Shown piece by piece: positions 7,891 through 10,534 of a DNA stretch of 10,534 nucleotides; position 1 is the first letter of the stretch; every line of letters starts with the position of its first letter. Made by a program: the position numbers and the translations under genes. The DNA lies in assembly GCA_005223375.1 (NCBI GenBank), contig RXOD01006370.1, forward strand, positions 1 through 10,534. Reading direction: 5' to 3'. The DNA comes from Amoebophrya sp. AT5.2. Lineage: Eukaryota > Sar > Dinophyceae > Syndiniales > Amoebophryaceae. The notes below the pieces were generated by a model that did not search any database, was not told the origin of the DNA, and worked only from the letters and a program-made list of their open reading frames with translations.

Positions 7891-9440
7891 ATGCGGCCGC
7901 GGCGAGGAGTTCCTCTTGTGCGCCAGCTACTTCCCAGCACGCCTTCCAGTGCTAGGAGCAGTAGTTCTAGCAGCTCGAGCTCGAGCTCGACGCGTTGGGC
8001 TTTCGCCCACGCTCATCGCCGTTCTTTCGCAACTAGCTTCGATGTCGGCAGCGCCATCGCCGCCCGAGCAGCCGCCGTGCGTGCAGGGGCAGGGACAGCG
8101 ACGGCGTCCGCCAGCGCAGTCTCGGGCACGGCGCGAGGACGGACTACAGCAATAAGAAATGCAGCAACTCCGAGCCACCCCGCGCTCGAGGCGCAGTCGT
8201 TTTCGGCACTCCGGCGCGCGTTTCTCGACGAGCTTTTCAGCCAGAAATTTAAGCACCAGCTCAAACCGCTCGCCATCCTGCCGGTGTGGGCCCGGTCGCG
8301 CAGTATAGTGCAGGGAGAAGCAGTGCTGTGCGGAATCGTGACGTTGCCGTTGGTGGTCATTACCGCGGCCGGGGCGGCGCTGTACTACGCCTCTGGTGCT
8401 GAACTTCCCCGCGCTGCCTCCGGTGCCGCGGAAGAACAAACCGCAGGCAGTCACGGGGGGATTGTTTCACGCGACGACGAGGAGTTTCTACTTCTTCGAG
8501 GAGGTGGAACAACAGGGACGACGCAGAACCGTTTATCTTTGTTGACGGCGACGATGTGCTGCAACTTCGCACTGCAATACGCGTGGATGCTGCTAGTGGG
8601 GCGGTCGGCACTGCACTACGGCCTGCAGCTGGCGGAGTTCGCCGTTCCCAAGACTTCCACGTTCGCGGGGCAGGCGTTCGGATTTTCGCGCCTGCTCCCC
8701 CCGATCGGCTTTTTCATCCTCGGCACGGGCGCGCTCACGGCCTGCTGCGGGGGCGACCAAAAGTTCTGGCAAGACGCAAACCAGCTTACGCTGCTCGCGT
8801 ACGATTTTTACTTATTTAAATTCATTGATGATGATTCTTCTGCAGTTTTACTAGTTTTTTAAAAACATTGATGCGGCCTGTAAGTAGCGGCCGAAGACTT
8901 GTTTGTTTTGATAAAGAAGTAAAAGTGGTTGTGGTTCTCACTTGAGTTCAGTGTTCCAGTGAAATTCAGCGTCAACTGATCCTGAACCAGTATCAAGAGG
9001 TAAACGCAGATGTACTTAAGTACGTAGAACTCCGAAGCCTTTGACTGTCCGATCGCATGGCGCACAGGTTTGCGGTGCAGTTTTGGCTGTACGACTTTTG
9101 GAATTTCCACCACGCTGGTGTCATTCCCCAGTACTGGGCGCGGCTTTGCATGGCGCAGACGGTGGTGTGCGGTTTGTGTCTGCATCTCGTGGGCCACGTG
9201 ATGCGGGGATGCAAACCGGAGGTGGTCGACTTCAAAATATTCCCCCAGGGTCGGGGGGTGGGGGTGGGTCATCATTCAGCGGCGGCAGGTGGTCCGGATG
9301 ATCCCGCCCGGCGCGACTTGCTGTTGGATGATCTCGGCGCCGCAGGACTCTTTCAGTCGCTCGACCGGTTCCTGGGCATCTCCGCAGCACAGTTTCCCGG
9401 GGACGAGCCCCCGTATAAGAAAGTGCAAAACTACCAATAG
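7891..9440 (+). CDS. Multi-pass membrane protein with mitochondrial-type presequence
   Basis: The start is ATG 7891 (AAAATGCGG). The exons are 7891-8798 and 9068-9440 in the GT-AG model, giving 426 aa. The N-terminus is rich in Arg, Ser and Ala with almost no acidic residues, has 11 consecutive Ser (23-33), and contains RRSFATS (43-49), which resembles a mitochondrial processing site. Hydrophobic segments lie at about 143-168 (CGIVTLPLVVITAAGAALYY), 215-238 (ATMCCNFALQYAWMLLVG) and 264-288 (LPPIGFFILGTGALTACC) in exon 1. A fourth is in exon 2 (ARLCMAQTVVCGLCLHLVG). A Gly/Ala- and acid-containing loop separates the first two. The tail is hydrophilic and ends PPYKKVQNYQ. The family is not recognised. 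An inner mitochondrial membrane protein, such as a lineage-specific complex subunit or carrier-like protein, is an inference from topology and presequence only. Confidence 0.65.
8799..9067 (+). other. Intron of gene C (269 nt)
   Basis: The two coding parts are in different frames, and the tail of the first becomes AT-rich after 8799. GTACGA at 8799 to GCGCACAG at 9067 is GT-AG and phase-correct, giving TLLAFAVQFWLYDFWNF. Alternatively, TACGA(T/C)TTT at 8800-8808 and 9090-9098 is repeated in the same codon phase; removing the 290 nt between equivalent points gives TLLAYDFWNF. No inverted repeats are seen at the ends. Inside lie GCGGCC twice around a TGTAAGTA (8873-8892) and a 12-base palindrome GTACTTAAGTAC (9012-9023). 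Confidence 0.6.
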
Positions 9441-10120
9441 TACGTCGTCTACCTCCGATCGATTGAGGTCTAGCAACAGCAAGAGCATGGAAGTGGAAGT
9501 CGAGACCCAATCAGAAAACACCAAGATGAAGACATTGACGCGGAAACAACACCATTAGATGCTGACGTAAGAACGTAAAAGCAAAAGGAAAAGCTCCCTG
9601 TTCGAGATCGATGTCGTGTGGAGGGTTTCGTGGGTCGATCGTCGCTGATCGACGGGGAAGGAGTCGCAAAGAACTTTTTCAAAATCCGTGAAACCGTCTT
9701 GATACTATGCATGGTATGGGGCTCCTCTTGTCGTCGATGTCGATGAGAATCGTGGCGGGAAGGACGAGAGGGGGCGCGGAGTGGGTTGTTGAAGAATTGA
9801 GTAGACGTGGTCGGTCGTAGTCGTATCGATAGATACAGTAGCGGAAAATATTGGTCGCCCGGCTCGCGCTCGATTCTTGCGCTTCGAAGCTACTATTCCT
9901 ATGCGTTGTATAAATTGAAAATTTCCACCACCATTGCGCCCACGGTTCTTGCAGTTGTGTACAGCGGTATCGAGCTTGAATAAACTGAATTTGGTCACGG
10001 TCATCTAGGTGTGTCGTGGCTGACGCTGAGGCTGATCATAGGTTGATAAAGTCCTTTGCTTTGTCGGATACAAACATACCGGACGATAGGTTGATAGCCT
10101 TCAAATTCGTCTTCATCAAG
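9441..10120. other. Spacer; no supported gene
   Basis: ORFs on both strands look like chance. Visible: a short inverted repeat GTCGATC/GATCGAC at 9634-9640 and 9647-9653, a TATAAA at 9909-9914, AATAAA at 9979-9984, and an 11-base direct repeat ATAGGTTGATA at 10038-10048 and 10086-10096 (48 bases apart). AATAAA could be a poly(A) signal and TATAAA a promoter element, but neither is supported by a clear gene. Confidence 0.4.
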
Positions 10121-10405
10121 ATGATCAAGAACATCATGGCGATCCTGTGCACGAGGAAAACGCTGGGCTTCGCCGCCGCGCGGCTGGGCTTCGCTGTACT
10201 ACCTGATCTCGTGGTGCTCGCGAGTGCTCGTCTCGGAGAAGTAGACGAGCAGCACGAGGACGATGAGTACACGGTGGCTGTCGATCTCGACGATGGCGGA
10301 GAGTTCTCCAGCTCCGAGGAAATCATTATGGCGATGGCGAGTGCCGATCAAGGGGGCGCTCTGAAGTTCATGCCCGGGTCGATGAAACACCCGGGCGGTT
10401 TTTAG
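10121..10405 (+). CDS. Hypothetical small ORF or 3' exon, 94 aa
   Basis: The ORF runs from ATG 10121 to TAG 10403-10405, and its frame is open upstream to 9989. TCTAG at 10004-10008 could be an acceptor, so it may be a last exon. The reading begins MIKNIMAILCTRKTLGFAAA, has a small repeat (LGFAAAR then LGFAV, from CTGGGCTTCGC at 10163-10173 and 10184-10194), then an acidic part (DEQHEDDEYTVAVDLDDGG). The opposite strand is also open and Ser-rich across much of it, so strand is not certain. No family is recognised. Confidence 0.3.
   Translation: MIKNIMAILCTRKTLGFAAARLGFAVLPDLVVLASARLGEVDEQHEDDEYTVAVDLDDGGEFSSSEEIIMAMASADQGGALKFMPGSMKHPGGF
10225..10251. repeat. 9-bp inverted repeat with 9-base loop
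   Basis: TGCTCGTCT at 10225-10233 is the reverse complement of AGACGAGCA at 10243-10251, with loop CGGAGAAGT. A further outer pair, CTCGTG 10208-10213 and CACGAG 10253-10258, could lengthen the fold across a bulge. It lies inside the small ORF. Confidence 0.55.
10373..10402 (+). terminator. GC-rich hairpin followed by T-run
   Basis: GCCCGGGT at 10373-10380 pairs perfectly with ACCCGGGC at 10390-10397, with a 9-base loop. GG and five T follow at 10398-10404. The shape is that of an intrinsic bacterial terminator, but it covers the last codons of an ORF in otherwise eukaryote-like DNA. It may therefore be an RNA 3'-end structure or chance. Confidence 0.35.
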
Positions 10406-10534
10406 AAATGGGCCCCATTCGATTTGGAGTAGGGGGGGGCAAGGGTAAGTAAGGGGGAGGGACCACGAGCGGAACAGGAAGGCCATGAAAACCCAGGGGC
10501 TAGATGTAGACTGGTTATGGTGCTACTTCTACTA
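10406..10534. other. G-rich end of window
   Basis: No gene. Runs of G (AGGGGGGGGC near 10431-10440) are followed by GTAAGTAAG at 10445, a good donor-like site, and by purine-rich sequence. ATGGGCCCC at 10409-10417 also occurs in the gene A element (3130-3138). This could be the start of another intron that runs out of the window. Confidence 0.3.

Noticed and set aside
7966..7983. GAGCTC/CTCGAG-rich tract as a cloning linker or regulatory site
   Set aside because: It is explained as serine codons in the poly-Ser run of gene C.
1..10534. CRISPR array, tRNA, rRNA or IS transposase
   Set aside because: No regularly spaced repeats, no cloverleaf or rRNA core sequence, and no transposase motif were seen on either strand.

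Overview
This window looks like nuclear DNA of a gene-dense protist. Genes are interrupted by frame-shifting introns, and the proteins carry long low-complexity insertions. There are no bacterial operons or Shine-Dalgarno sites. All supported genes lie on the + strand. One intron is a terminal-inverted-repeat (TIR) element flanked by a 5-bp target-site duplication. One-way gene order plus introner-like introns without GT-AG borders suggests a dinoflagellate-lineage alveolate, possibly an Amoebophrya-type syndinian. That placement is inference; no marker gene in the window proves it.

Layout. 1-186: T-rich degenerate repeats. 146-817: short coding-like fragments in two frames, probably a decayed gene. 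818-1856: no convincing intact gene; a second broken coding-like stretch lies at about 1375-1611, then the upstream region of gene A. 1857-5107 (gene A): a large ankyrin-repeat protein in two exons, split by a 489-bp TIR element that also holds a diverged copy of the end of exon 1. 5108-5392: spacer with a 62-codon open stretch that may be a frame-shifted tail of gene A. 5393-7392 (gene B): a DHH/DHHA2 phosphoesterase whose motifs fit a family II (Mn-dependent) inorganic pyrophosphatase, with one intron. 7393-7890: spacer with a perfect 26-bp hairpin. 7891-9440 (gene C): an unrecognised multi-pass membrane protein with a mitochondrial-type presequence and one intron. 9441-10120: spacer. 10121-10405: a weak small ORF ending in a GC-rich hairpin plus T-run.

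The three main genes show no common pathway. Gene A is a protein-interaction scaffold, gene B removes pyrophosphate, and gene C is probably a mitochondrial membrane protein. The most notable feature is the intron of gene A. Removing the element plus one copy of its target-site duplication restores one frame across both ankyrin exons, yet none of the repeat-equivalent junctions is GT-AG, GC-AG or AT-AC.
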